Part shown: positions 1 to 11,703 of the stretch, in pieces
How positions within the stretch are numbered: position 1 is the first letter of the stretch
Layout of the letters: every line of letters begins with the position of its first letter
DNA from: Marthasterias glacialis
Lineage: Eukaryota > Echinodermata > Asteroidea > Forcipulatida > Asteriidae
Length of the DNA: 64,000 bases
Reading direction: 5' to 3'
Assembly: GCA_911728455.2 (NCBI GenBank)
Contig: OU452229.1
Span: forward strand, 2,237,001 to 2,301,000
Made by a program: the position numbers and the translations under genes
Notes under the pieces: model-generated
Databases searched by the model: none
The model's input: only the letters and a program-made list of their open reading frames with translations
Told to the model about the DNA's origin: nothing

Positions 1-174
1 CATAGACGTGCTATATTTTTCCGTGCGCACATGATAAAGAATTTATCTTCAAGCAAACTTGAAGCACCCAGCTTAGAAAAGCGCAATACGCGGAGGTAGA
101 ACAGCGCAATCTGTGGGGTGTGGTAACATTACAACCTTTTACACAGGTGCTCCTTTGTTTTAGCAGCAGCCGGC

Positions 175-345
175 GCCCTACTGTACAAAAACATTGGGAA
201 CAACTGTTAAACGGGAAATACTATTCCCCATGGGCAATCAGGACTTAATTTTGATCACCGATGCATATGGGAGTAGTATTAAATGTCACGTGATGTAATT
301 TCCACCAATCAAATTGCAAGGATCTGTATGTCAGTTATATAATAA
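175..345. repeat. Interspersed repeat, also at 35618-35770
   Basis: The stretch with GGGAAATACTATT, then CCGATGC, then TCACRTGATG, CCACCAATCAAAT and CAGTTATATAA recurs at 35618-35770 in the same orientation with scattered mismatches. Here it lies downstream of KLHL18 exon 4, presumably in an intron. The CCAAT-like and TATA-like boxes in order could be the promoter end of a retroelement. No coding potential is seen. Confidence 0.6.
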
Positions 346-378
346 TAATTATCCCGAAGAATGAGCCTGAAATGTTAC

Positions 379-3300
379 CTGCTCTTCGCCTCCTATGTTG
401 AGTTCATCAGTTGAAATGATTTCCATCAACTCAATTTTACTGAGTGTCAGAAACTCCTCAGACTGTGACGTGTCGACGAATTTCTTGTGCATAAAGCTCG
501 TGGAAGCCTCAAAGAGTTTGGAACACACCATGGTGTCAGCAAAGCGTCGTATACCAAGGCAGTTGTTGGGGTGTAACCTGGTCATACCAAAATGTGTTTT
601 TGTTTGTTACAAATACCTTCAAGAAGTGGGCATTTAGCTAATTATGGTTTAACTCTAAAATCAGACGCTAAAACTGACCATCCTCGTTATCTACCAGCAT
701 TCCAGACTCGAGGAGGAAGAGTCATAACTCAAAATTACAATCCAGTCCTCACACCTACAAAACCCAACACCATGTGGTAATTCAACACTCCAACTGTTGG
801 ACTATGGTGGCATGCCCGATCCCATGTAAAACGTAATCAGTTTACTAGTGCAGTCCAACAGAGTCAAATAAAACATTCAGTTGAATTTCGAAAGTGGTTG
901 GGGTTGAACCAAAGTTCTGTCATAAATCTACAACTCATATTCAAAATCTTCATTACGAAAGTAAGCTTTGCATAAATGTAATTTCATTATTAAGTAATAT
1001 AACAGTTTTCAGTTTTCGGAAGTGATTACAAAAATCCCACTTGGATATGTACAACAAACATGAACCTCGGGTACTTTTCTTCTGGAGATGTGATCACCAA
1101 ACCGGCAATTTTGAAAGCACGTGTGTGATCTGTGACAAAGTTGCACATGGTCTATAAGATAATACGGTGAGATACTACTGTGCTGCTACTTGTAGAACAG
1201 CACTTGCAGAGACAGAAAAACAACTAAGTCAAGGGTCAACCTTTTAATAAAACAAAAAGTAAAATCCATACCTGTCCTTCAGAAAGTCGCAGCATGCCTC
1301 TTTAATTTCTTGCAGCTGAAGGAAATTGGCTCCAACAAGTATTGATTGCACATTATGTATGTCCATAGCTACTCGACCACTGTAGGCATAGTTCACTAGT
1401 GTCTCCAGAGCGCTGAATTGTGGAAAATGAAGTAAAATAAGACACTCTTTCTTTCTTGCTTTTTCAACAGACCGACCCATTAAAGTCTTCCTACTAACGT
1501 CATGACCAATCACACTGACTTGACAACGCCACTGAAAGTCCGACAAAAGTCTGACGTGTTAAATTCCCATTAGAAAAGTAAACATACCGCCACCATTGTT
1601 CTGACACACAACAGCAAACACAATTGTAATGTTTTGTTTCAATTTGTTCGTATTTCTGGTGGTGCGAATCCCACAGCATTCCTCCCTGCAGCCGTGTAAA
1701 AGTAGTTTAACAGTGTTCCTTGTGCTTTGGACTCAAGGCACTGCTCAAAAGGCCACGAATCTAAATCCATACCGTTCACGAAAACCATGTACGTGTGTGT
1801 ATCTGATACGTGTGTGTGGCCGCAACCGAACCACCGCTACGATCGTGGCAAGAAAAGTCACACCATGTGCTGTTGCTAAGCAGTTGCTAAAGTAGGCGGG
1901 GCTTAATGGATCAGTCTAGCATCAACATAACCTACATACATGAATGTACATTATTTGCATTACCTCACATTGGAAATTTCTCATAATAGAACCACTACCA
2001 AAATCCCTCTACAATCTAGTCTATGTCTCTTTTCGAAACCGCGACTTGGGCTTTGGCTCAGGCTTCCGCTCCGTCAGTTATTTTGAAAATGTGCACTGTC
2101 CTTAAGGGGCTTCAAAGAGTCCGACGGAGCCCAAGCCGGAGCCCAAGCCTAACCCGTGGTTTCGCAAAGGGCCTAGAGATGTCTCACTCACCTAGGTTCA
2201 ATGCCACTCATGGTGATCTCTTCTTGCTTACTCTCGACCATGTCACTGGTAAACATGGCATGGAAGTACGGTATAGCTGCTGCTAGTACGATACGATGAG
2301 CTGAGAACTTACTTTCACCAACCTGAGCAACATGAACATTAATTTGTAGCTTTTGAGTGGTAATTGTTAAAATCTACAGCCTTGGGAAAGTATCCTATCA
2401 TAAATCATTAGAACCACCTGGCTTCCTCTTTTGATAGAAGCAACACTGTCTTTACTATTTGGGTTTAGACTCTAATACTGGTAAGTGTTATAAGCACTGT
2501 ATAGATCTTACTATGCCGTTTTATTAAAGTTGTATGTTGTGACATTGATATTAATCACGTTACTGTTTCATAAACTACCAGTATTCTACTACAAAAGAGG
2601 TTTATTTTGAGTTATGCACTACCGGCTCTGGACGACTATGTAGCCACCCGCCTGTTTATTTTGTTTGGAATGTAGGCCTAAATCACTGTAAAAAAGGGTA
2701 AAGAGTGTTGGAAAAGTGAGCATTTATACCTAGCCTTGTGAATTTCCAAATAGGTAAAGGAATCATACGGTTTTGGAAAGCAATTTCTTTGGATGATTCA
2801 GCTTCAAAACTTTGAAATTCTTGCGTTGAAAAGTGTGTGATCGCAGTCGTCTGGCCAAAACGTTCCGCCGTGCGCTATTTAGTACACATCGTGCACATTT
2901 ATACGTTACTTGTACAATTTCCAATACTTGATGGAACTGTCCTTACTGGCTTTATTCAGCCACTCGAAGGTCTCTGGTACAAACTCTGGAATATTTTTCA
3001 CAGATTTCGAGAAAGAAAAGCCTCCATAGAATTAACAAATGCAACAATCATTACGTACCGTACCTCTCTTTCCTATGGAGGACGTCATGTTTGTTTACAT
3101 TTAATACCCACTAATGGTCATGTAACGTGGGTCGCACAATCAGTCTATAGCCCTGGTGGGACGTCAACAGTCTCATTGCAGTGGCAGTGCAACGGAGACT
3201 GACACATCCTACCTCTCAGCTCAGTACCAGGGGCTAGCGACAGACATAGACCCAGTAACTGGGCTGGGGCACTGTACTCCTTTTTTGAGATTTTGACATT

Positions 3301-4239
3301 ATAGTTTGCGATAATGTCAAAATCTCAAAAAAGGAGTACAGCGCCCCAGTTACCATGGTTCCTGGGTACTCTAGCAGACCTTGATCTTAACCGAGGCCAC
3401 CGAGGCCATTGGCCTCATGCCCTGTAGAGTTGGCCAGCATGCCCTTCAGAAAAATTACACTGTCACTACCAACTTGGCCAGCATGCCCTTGTACAATTTC
3501 TCTGATTTGGCCAGCAAAGGCCTGCCCCCGTTTTTCTTTCGAGGCCTGCTCTAGGACAGACAGTAACTTGTCCATGGTTGTAGAGCCTTCAATAACATTC
3601 TTTTAAATCTTAATATAAATATGAATATTGTGACAATTTTTTTTCTTTTTTTAAAGAAATAAATATTTTTACCAAATCATGCCAATCCTTAGACTTATGC
3701 ATCTGACGTCACAAGTTCCATAGAGACATGTAAAACAGCGCCCTCAATGAGGTCAAAACAGCCTTAAGTTTACTGTAAAAAAGTGTAGTCTAGAGAAAAG
3801 GCTGTGGCCTGTGCATACCCTCCTATAGACCTTATGCGTCTGACGTCATGAGTCCCATAGAGCTATGTACAACAGTGCCCTCACTGAGGTCAAAACGGCA
3901 GTAAGTTCACTGTAGCATAGCCGTAGGAAAACCGGCTGTGCATATATATCCTCTACCTACTCTAGTCTTTGATTCAATTTATCAAGAATAAGGTCATCAA
4001 GAATAAATCATATCATCTGATCTATCATTCTCAAATAACTGCATGATCCTATCTTACATTACCTTCAAAGTGACATCGCACAGTTTACCCTTTCGACGTA
4101 TGCTTTCCATGGCGGAAAATCCTTTGGACGAATGGTCATTTTTGTTGTATACAACGACGCCTTCGCTGTCTCCTACATCCATCATCATCATATCCATCAC
4201 GTCTGCTTCTTCTACTACCAGTTGTTGTTTGGATGACAT
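379..4239 (-). CDS. KLHL18: Kelch-like protein 18, first four coding exons (partial)
   Basis: Substrate adaptor of a Cullin-3 ubiquitin ligase. Coding exons on the minus strand are 4063-4239, 2192-2322, 1272-1412 and 379-577. All junctions have GT-AG borders and keep phase (177, 131, 141 and 199 nt). The start is the ATG at 4239; residues 1-40 are poorly conserved and hold a Met/Asp run from a CAT microsatellite. Exon 1 ends in [12 protein letters not shown], exon 2 gives [20 protein letters not shown], exon 3 gives [15 protein letters not shown] and exon 4 gives [13 protein letters not shown]. These are the BTB core and start of the BACK domain, and they follow human KLHL18 as I remember it more closely than other KLHL proteins. 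About 216 residues are present. The rest of BACK and the six kelch repeats must lie left of position 1. The order is orthologue-like with no frameshift, so the gene looks functional. Confidence 0.93.
1470..1922. mobile_element. MITE of the GATCCATTAAGCCCCGCC family in KLHL18 intron 2
   Basis: The left end carries CCATTAAAG, ACGTCATGACCAATCACA and then AAAGTCCGACAAAAGTCTGA. The right end reads GGCGGGGCTTAATGGATCAG, the inverted form of the terminus. Other members are at 29153-29404, 31173-31393, about 39277-39400 (half) and about 43308-43427 (half). It lies wholly between KLHL18 exons 2 and 3. Confidence 0.65.
3257..3352. repeat. Near-perfect hairpin (foldback element) in KLHL18 intron 1
   Basis: Two arms of about 40 bases centred on CTGTACTCC-TTTTTTGAGATT and its complement pair around a short spacer near 3303-3310. 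The same arm sequence occurs in the duplicated units near 6985-7020 and 21615-21655 and, partly, at 6450-6475. This is a dispersed foldback family. Confidence 0.7.
3690..3925. repeat. Two direct copies of a TGACGTCA-containing repeat
   Basis: ATGCATCTGACGTCA is followed by CCATAGAG, ACAGCGCCCTCAATGAGG and TCAAAAC. The segment occurs at about 3696-3775 and again at about 3835-3905. Relatives are at 6723-6790, 21363-21425 and, more weakly, 38286-38360. The TGACGTCA core equals a CRE consensus, but nothing here shows regulatory use. Confidence 0.6.
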
Positions 4240-4578
4240 ATTGCACGATCTCGGTCCACCTCATTTACTTGATACATCATTCCACTCAAGAAAACGCAAT
4301 ACAAGAATCATGTTTACTAATTTGCAATAAAACAATTAACGTAATTTGCCTTAAATCAGCATTTCTTCGGGCATCATCCACCAGCTGGCTTCCCCGTTCG
4401 CCGTCCGTGCACACCGTCAAAGCCGATAACCTATAGTTAGTCTGAGCTCCGATCCTATAGCAGTCCTACACTCGAGCTGCCTCGGTCCGGACCACCACAC
4501 CACTGAGGTGTAGTCAGTGCTATCTAGCGCCCCCTACGCTCATAACACGACAACGCCATGGCCAGACAGAAGAGACGT

Positions 4579-4638
4579 ACGGCGGCGGGCGCGTATGTTT
4601 TTTCCAGGACGAACGTGGGCGATTAACATAAAGTGGGT
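4579..4638 (-). promoter_or_regulatory. GC-rich promoter-like element upstream of KLHL18
   Basis: Read on the minus strand, it contains CCCACGTTCGTCCTGG, a run of A, TACG and a GCCGCC-rich stretch. It sits about 340 bases upstream of the KLHL18 ATG. The same arrangement occurs on the plus strand at 5860-5918 and 20254-20315, upstream of the two death-domain genes. It could be a shared promoter motif or a small dispersed repeat. Confidence 0.4.
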
Positions 4639-4655
4639 GTTGTTCATGTACTGTA

Positions 4656-4756
4656 ATTGTACATGTACATGTACTTGTACATGTACTTGTACATGTACTT
4701 GTACATGTACATGTACTTGTACATGTACATGTACTTGTACATGTACTTGTACATGG
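4656..4756. repeat. Microsatellite of TGTACATGTACT / TACATG units
   Basis: A run of about 100 bases made only of TGTACATG and TGTACT steps. It is largely self-complementary, so it can fold and gives open frames on both strands. Those frames are artefacts. Confidence 0.9.
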
Positions 4757-5591
4757 AAGACAACAATGCGTGTGGACTCAGTCTCAGTAGCACAACTTGA
4801 TTGTAGTTTTACCATCGGCTTATGGTGTATCTTATCCTAGAAACATGTAAGCTAAAAAACGATGTTTAATTCGTCACCCACTTCAAAGTTCTGTTTGTAG
4901 TGGTTGATCTGCTAACGATTTGTTTTGATTCCCCACTTGTTACGATCGTTGATGAACTCACTGCAATTTATTTTGGCAATTCTTCACTTTATTTGAGGAA
5001 AGCTTATTTTTATTTTGGCAGTGAGACTTATTTTATAGATAAATACATCCATGTCCCTCGTCTTAAGTAGTAATTTATGTTATACATCAAAATAAATAAA
5101 TAAATAAATATTGTGAGGGATCACCCCACAATGTAGAGAAAAGCCCACAGTTACTGTAGCATACAACTCATGCCGCGCTCTCGTAAGCCCAGACCGACCG
5201 ACAGACAGATAACCAAATGTAGATACCAGTTTATAAGTATTGATACAAATTTATAAGTATTAAGCATTTCTTTAACAGTTAAAGTTTTTTTCGGGGGGAG
5301 GCGATTGAGACTATAGAAGAGACAAGACATACATATGTATACACAGCATAGGAGGAAACGACTCGAAGTACACTGCGCAGTACAACATTACATTTTGGTT
5401 AGTTTGGGTGCATCACAAATACAATAATATTGTAAAAAGCAAATGGAACAGCTGGTCCCCACATCATACCACCATGCTAGCCCAAGGTCCTTCTAGTGAC
5501 TATTTGTAATGCACAGTCTACCATTGAGTATTTGTATGTTGGCCACAATCATCACCCACAACATCCCTCTTCGTAGATATACAACTGTATG
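4757..5591. other. Intergenic gap between KLHL18 and the duplicated unit
   Basis: No exon, RNA gene or recognisable element is visible. It contains a short AAAT microsatellite near 5089-5110 and otherwise AT-rich unique sequence. It separates the head-to-head KLHL18 and copy 1 gene. Confidence 0.6.
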
Positions 5592-5859
5592 TAGACATCG
5601 TTACACCATCAAGGCTAATGGCCATTCCTAAAGTATCCACTGTCTCATTGTGATCTTAGGGGTGTTTTCAAAATCGTGTAGAAAAATACGATTTTGTTCG
5701 TGTCATCTTGTACCTGATGATGTAGAATCGTTTTGTTTTGGGGCGTTGTATGTTTCTTTGTTTATTATTTTGTCCGCGATTATTTAAGATCCGTGAATAG
5801 CGCTATCAACTCACAACTATTTAAGTCCAAGCACGCATGTGCAAGGGTATTTGGAGTTT

Positions 5860-6089
5860 ACGCACGCCCATTTATGTAAATTACCCACGTTCGTCCTGGG
5901 AAAAAAATACGGCGGCGGTGGCATCATCGGCGGGAATTTCATTTTGTTAAGAATTTTGAATTTTATTTTTGGAAAGCCGCCAGCCAGCCTAGCAATCATC
6001 GCAACTTTGCTTGGCCCATTTTTGGGATCCGATCCCGCATCTTTGGAATAATCAACTGCTGTTGTTTTGTTTCATATTCCCAGAAAAAG
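5860..6089 (+). promoter_or_regulatory. Putative promoter and 5' noncoding exon of the copy 1 gene
   Basis: The CCCACGTTCGTCCTGG element is followed by a GC-rich patch and a stretch ending AGAAAAAG before GTAAGA, a good splice donor at 6090. The first coding exon has a clean acceptor (TTTCAATCCACAG) at 7080 with 25 untranslated bases before its ATG. An upstream noncoding exon is therefore expected and this is the best candidate. The same donor is kept in copy 2. Confidence 0.4.
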
Positions 6090-6448
6090 GTAAGAAAGAC
6101 CAGCAGTAAACAGTAACAACGTAATTACAATAGATCGATAGGCCTCAGCAGTAAACACACAGGTTGTCAGTCTCCGTTTAGTACAACCATAGAGCAGAAT
6201 GGCACTGGTTTATAACAGTTAGATGGTTACTACAATCCTTAAAATGTCAACTCCGAAGATTTCTGTTCCTTGCTCTATGGTACAACGGAGCCTAACGTCC
6301 TACCTGGGCGTACTCTCCTACACTATTGTAGACAGGACAGAGTTAATCACAACAACAGACAGACATAAAACTAACATGACTAAATCCAATTCCAACATAA
6401 TTTAAATACATCCATTATTACATTATCCATTATCTGTGTCGTACAACA

Positions 6449-6660
6449 GATACAGATAATGTCAAAATCTCAAAAAAGATAGTTACTGGCACTACTGCTA
6501 CTGGCACTGCCTGGATCAGATTTCACTGGGTCTACAATCTTGCTTTTTTGCAGTTTTTCAACAAACGTATTACTATAAATAATCATGGACTGGGTCTAAT
6601 CCATGATTATACTGTAGACCCAGTGAAATCCGACCCAGGTAGTGCCAGTAACTATCTTCT
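6449..6660. repeat. Foldback element, partly decayed, copy 1
   Basis: Arms containing GATAGTTACTGGCACTACTG and GGGTCTACAATCTTGC are answered by GTAGACCCAGTGAAATCCGA and CAGTAACTATCTTC around a centre near 6585-6600. Part of the right arm is missing compared with the more complete copy at 21049-21300. Confidence 0.75.
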
Positions 6661-7105
6661 TTAAAAATAGATTTTGACTTTCTGACTTTATCGCTTCAAA
6701 AACTCAAAAAAGGAGACAGCGCCCCAGTTTAATGCATCTGACGTCATGAGTCCCATAGAGATATGTACAACAGCGCCCTCACTGAGGTCAAAATATAAAA
6801 AAAAAGAAACACAGCAACATGGAAATGGATGGTCTTTCAGTTGATGATCGGAAGACCATGAAAAGACAGGTCAGCTCGACAGTTGACCAACGGTTCAGAC
6901 ATACAAGTAAAGTTAAAGGAAAGGAAAGACACGATATGGAAAAAATGCTGAAAATACTTACCTAGACTCAGACCCAGTAACTGGGGCACTGTACTCCTTT
7001 ATTGAGATTTTGACATTTATCGGTCAAACAAATTTCCTAGCTACAACAACTATGATTAACATATTTATTTCAATCCACAGAATAGTTTCATCCCATTCGA
7101 AGAAA

Positions 7106-10100
7106 ATGGCAGCAGGACCAGCAGCACAACATGCATCTACTAATAGATGTGAGAATTTTTTTTTAGATCTCAGTACGAAACTTTCAACTGTCTGGGAAAA
7201 CGTTGCCATTCGGTGTGAATTTTCGTCTGATGAAAATAACATCATCAAAAACTCATATTCAACACCTGAGAAAAGATGTTTTCAATCTTTAGTTCGGTTG
7301 AAGAACAAATTTCCCGAACTGACTACCTGGTCGAAAACGTTACGTAAAGCTCTTGTTCGTGAAGGAAGGAATGACTTGGTGGAGGAGCTGAAAGACTTCA
7401 TACTGAAAGGTTTGTAAAAAGGGCTTAAATTACACTTTTTTACTTTCACCACTTACCTATGGAGGAAAGATAAGGATTTTGCTGATGACCCTAGAGAGCG
7501 AGGTCTTTTGCCTATGATGAAAAGAAATTTGAATGTTGAAAGAAATTAACTCACAAAAATTCAGGTTTGCTTTGACAGATTAATTTTCCTTTAATTTCCT
7601 TAAAGCATGTGCATTTATGCAAATGTTTATGCTGCCAAGACTTCTAGTACTGCATAACAGGGTTCTCCCCAGGATTTTTTTAATTGAAACCAGGTCTTTG
7701 GAATGTTTTTATTTGATGTTTGGTTTGAAAAGCTCTGATTGTCTAATCTGAAGCATTTAAAATGGTTAAATATGTTGTGATTTTGGGTGAATTTAAGCTT
7801 AAAATCTAAAATTGTTTTTTAACTGATAACAACTTTTGGGCCGGTTATGTTAGCTAGTGCATGGAGAGAATCTTGCATAATTGTTTCATAAATTCAAGCT
7901 TGCTAGTGTTGATAGTAATGAATATGTAAACTAATAAAACCTAATGAATTAGATTTAAGGGATGTTACATTAAGAATGAAAATATACTTCTGTTTTAGTT
8001 TTTTCCTGATTGCTTGGTTAGCCTAATTGCCATGAACTGTTCACAAGTCAGCCTTATGATTTATGATTATCAGTTAAATAATCTTTTTATATGTTTACAG
8101 AGAATGAAAACATTCCTGAATCTGGACCCTCTTCAAGCACACCAAAACGGCCTCCTCAAGGTAAGTAGTTAGAGAAAAAGAAATGTTTTAAATTATCCCG
8201 ATACATTAACCTTAACTCTCAAGTGTATTTGGCTACAGAACCTCCCTTATTCTTCAAAATCCTCCACTTTATGGTCAATCAATACCCAAACATTGCAATT
8301 AAGATAGGCATGCTGGTTCCGATGATATTATAAAGCAATTGTTATGTGGGTTTACAGTATAGTAAAGATTGGAGAATTTGGGACAGGGGTTTATGGTTTT
8401 AATATAGAGAATTTATATCAATTTTTCTCAGGGGGGGGGGGCATAAGAACATTATATTGGTTTGTATTAACATAATTTTCCCTAAATATTGTATTTGTTA
8501 CTTTCAATGTGAAGGTTCTGTAGGAACAGCAGCTGCCAAGAAGAGCCCAAGTTTCCCCCCAAGGAATGAAGCGGCAAAATGCAAAAGAAAGCTGTCAGAT
8601 GGTAATTATTTAATGTCTTGTTTCAAATGCCACAGGGAACTTTCAGGTGCCCCAACACTTCCAAATGCATCGTCTGTAGACAACACATCAGGGAGTCAGA
8701 TTCTTTCACCAGCCATCCCCATGGTACCACCCATAAGACAAGGGGCCATGTCACCTGCACCACCATGAATCTCATCTATCTAATATCTTGCAAAGTTTGT
8801 GGTGTTCAATATTGAGGTGAAACTAGAACTACACTCAAAAGGCATTTCTATGGTCATAGATACACAGTCAACACCCAGAAGCTACATACACCCGTCAGAC
8901 ATCACTTCAATCTACCTAACCACTCTATTTCTGACATGATTTTACAGGGCATTGAGGCACTAGGTAAGCACAGAGAGACTTGCCATTAGCTCAGATGACG
9001 TAGTACCAACAATAGGTCACATGATGACATGTAAACATTGGTCGTGCAATTGGTCTATCGGAAGCCACGTTTATGACGTCAGATATTGCTCATAAATTTG
9101 TTTTTTACAGGAAATATTTCAAGAGGATCTTCACTAGAAAACTGCCCTTGTGGCTCAGAACTGTCACTACACCTAAAACATTTTTGAAAAGACCTAAAAA
9201 TGTGATATCTTTACTTTTGAACTTAAATGAGCTAGGTTTGTCTTGAAAAGTTTGGGTACTAGACTGCAGGATTAGTTTGGCTTTGAGGTTACTAGCCCAA
9301 TACTAAAATATGTGATGCAGTCTAGCTGTCCAGTGGGTATTTCAAGCCTTAAGTTCATTTTTGGATAATTTGTTGCAGATGACACCGCTGGATCATGTAG
9401 CCCTTCTGAGACCAAGAAAGTGAAGAAATCTAAAACATCAATCCAACCAGTACGCCGCCGTGAGTACATTTCATTTAAATAAACAAAAATAAATAAGCAA
9501 ATTGTGTACAACTATGAACATTTTTAAGTTGTGCTTGAAGAAAAAAAGCATGAGTCATTTAGTTTGGTACAGAGATAAATTGCAGCTGGGCCCAATTTCA
9601 TGGAGCTGCTTAAGCACAAAAAGTAGCTGAGCACAAAAAAAGATTATGCTTATCAGAATAAAGTTACCAGCCAAAATACCATGTCCCATGTACCATGTGT
9701 GACCGGCATCCTGCTCATTTTTGCTAGGTAGAAAATAATTTAAAAGCGATATTTTTCGCTTGAGCAGCTCAGTGAAATTAGGCCCTTGGCCTAATCCTAT
9801 TCACTAATCTGAGCAGCTCGCTCATGGTGGTCTACACCACTGCAGCTCTGGCCTTAGCAAGCGACATGACAATAGCACGTCAGCCTCGCATGGGTACCAA
9901 TAACATTGGAGGATTCACAGTACGTGTGCGTCGATGCGCATGTGCGGCAGCCATAGCTGTGGTGGTGCTTGGATTGAACGAGATGCTTGGATAAGTCTAT
10001 AGTGTGAAGATTTTCTGGGATAGAATGAAAAGACGTTAAAATCAATCACCAATTTTGTTGTGAAATTAATGTGTCCGAAGTGTATGTGTAAAAGGCAAGA

Positions 10101-10690
10101 TCGACTGCTGCTAGCGCACTCAGCACCTAGACAGAAAATGATAAAAGATCATACTTTGATGGGATAGGAATAAATCTTGTGTTTATACAAAATTTATCCC
10201 TATCCCAACCACTTAATGAAGGGGGATTATCATTATGTAAATAGGCTGTAAAACAAGAGGTGGGAAATTTTATTAAAACATTATAACTAAACCATTTCTT
10301 GATTATTTTTTTTTAATTACAGCACCCTCTGATGTGAAGTTAATAAAAGCCATTAGAAAGGAAGAGGCACGAAGTCGGTGGTGTATCAAAGCGTGGCTCA
10401 ATTACATGATTACAAAAGGTGACAAACCGGTAAAGGGCAAGGGCAACTATTACTTCCACTGTAACTTACGGGATGAGAGTGGAAAAAACATTTACACATC
10501 CGTCTTCCGTAAATATCAATATGAGTGTAAGCCAATCTATAAAAAGATCAAAGCCAGCACACAGAAAAAAACGCTGTATTTGCGTTTCCTGAAAGTTGAA
10601 GAACAACCACGTAAACAATTCAAATCTGGTAAGAGCAACTACAGGTTGATAATAAACGAAAAGTCAAAAGTTCAAAAAGCCTACAAATAA
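7106..10690 (+). CDS. Death domain - RPA70-like OB-fold protein, copy 1 (299 aa)
   Basis: Exons are 7106-7409, 8101-8160, 8515-8601, 9379-9459 and 10323-10690; all have GT-AG borders and the phases close exactly (300 codons). Residues 20-98 form a death domain, with helix signatures STVWENVAIRCEF and KALVREGRNDLVEEL and the conserved Trp in TTWSKTL. Residues 102-178 are a polar linker with basic patches (TPKRPP, KCKRKL, KKVKKSK) that could act as nuclear signals. From about 196, RWCIKAW, GKGNYYF, LRDESG, IYTSVF, LYLRFLKV and QFKSGKSNYRL line up in order with RPA70 DNA-binding domain A. The aromatics that stack on ssDNA in RPA70 have counterparts at F239 and F277. A role in linking ssDNA recognition to death-domain signalling is inference. 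The fusion is not one I recognise. Confidence 0.82.
8618..8990 (+). mobile_element. Penelope-like GIY-YIG endonuclease fragment in intron 3, copy 1
   Basis: An open stretch reads CPNTSKCIVCRQHI, then VTCTTMNLIYLISCKVCGVQY, the Cys-rich linker and start of a GIY-YIG nuclease as found at the C-end of Penelope-like elements. A stop interrupts the second part of the YIG motif. Homology continues with RTTLKRHFYGH-like and PVRHHFNL-like segments to about 8990, where the 1.6-kb deletion relative to copy 2 begins. It is a dead fragment lying in sense orientation inside the host intron. Confidence 0.7.
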
Positions 10691-10854
10691 TTTTGAGCCA
10701 ATAATTTTCTACACAAACATCTTTACTTTTGAGCATTTTTGCCAGGTAGAGATGGTGTTGAATGTTTGGCTCTTGTTTAAAAAATAAGGAGAGCTTCAGG
10801 TCGTATGGCTTCTGAACAAAGGTATGGACAAAATAGGGAGACGGCCAACATTAG

Positions 10855-10950
10855 TTCTGGATAGCTCAGTTGGCAGAGTACCAGTATGTTAACCTGGAGG
10901 TCGCAGAGTCAAATCCCGTTCGAGTCAATTGCTCTTTGTTCACCCCAAAA
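10855..10950 (+). mobile_element. tRNA-derived SINE fragment, copy 1
   Basis: ATAGCTCAGTTGGCAGAG (A-box like) and GAGTCAAATCC (B-box like) are spaced as in a tRNA. They are followed by CAATTGCTCTTTGTTCACCCC, a tail shared with the SINEs at 27065-27165 and 60735-60965. It lies just after the gene's stop codon and predates the duplication. The acceptor stem does not pair well, so it is not a tRNA gene. Confidence 0.65.
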
Positions 10951-11703
10951 CTGAATTAAATTGACCCAGTCAGTTTTCCTTGTGGTCTATTACTTGATTT
11001 AAATACTAAAGATTAGATAAAATGTAAAGGTATGTACATGGTTGGTAAATATCCAAAAAAAACAAAAAACTAGTATTTGAGAGTTTTGTATTTTTAATTT
11101 TTTTTTAAATCTTTGTATCACCCACCAATTTTCCTGGGAGATATTTTTGTTTAAAACACTGCAATGTGTAATGAAATGATTTTCGATTCGGCATTTGGAT
11201 TTGCCAAATCAAGATTAGCAGATAGCCATTATTCAGTGTTTGTACAAAAACATGATCAAACATGTTTGAAAACAACTAGAGGATAAAGGATATGAAGGAA
11301 TTCTTCCCAATCCATTATTTTGTAACATGTTCACATTAGAGATGGGGAATGGGGGGGGGGACGTGGACAAAACAAAATTTGCACTGGAAATATGTAAATA
11401 CAAATCATTCCAAAAAATAAAAAGCTCAACCTACTTTTTATCACAATTAATCATTTTTAAAACAATGTTCATAGGCTTGTGTAATATACATGTAGCTACT
11501 TTTATTTTAAAGAAAATCCTTTTGTTTTTATATTGAATTGCAAAAGTTGTGGGTTTGAATTCCATCTGAGTTATATGCCTGTAGATAGTTTTTTTACAGA
11601 ACTCTGGATTTTAATGTTTTTAATCGACGTGTTAATGTTTATGCAGCTGTAATTCATGACTGAAAACTCAACTTATCAGTCCATCAATTTTGTTATTCTT
11701 ATT

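Noticed and set aside
4517-4840. Open frames on both strands with Cys/Thr or Val/His runs
   Set aside because: They are produced by the TGTACA microsatellite; no domain or splice context.
8618-8815. Cys-rich open frame as an extra exon of the death-domain gene
   Set aside because: It matches a Penelope-like linker and GIY-YIG, carries stops, and flanking exons 3 and 4 already join in phase without it.
10323-10690. HIN-200 domain as in AIM2
   Set aside because: The motif order (RW.IKA, DESG, Phe, LKV, NY) fits the RPA70 type much better and there is one OB-fold only, while HIN domains have two of another type.
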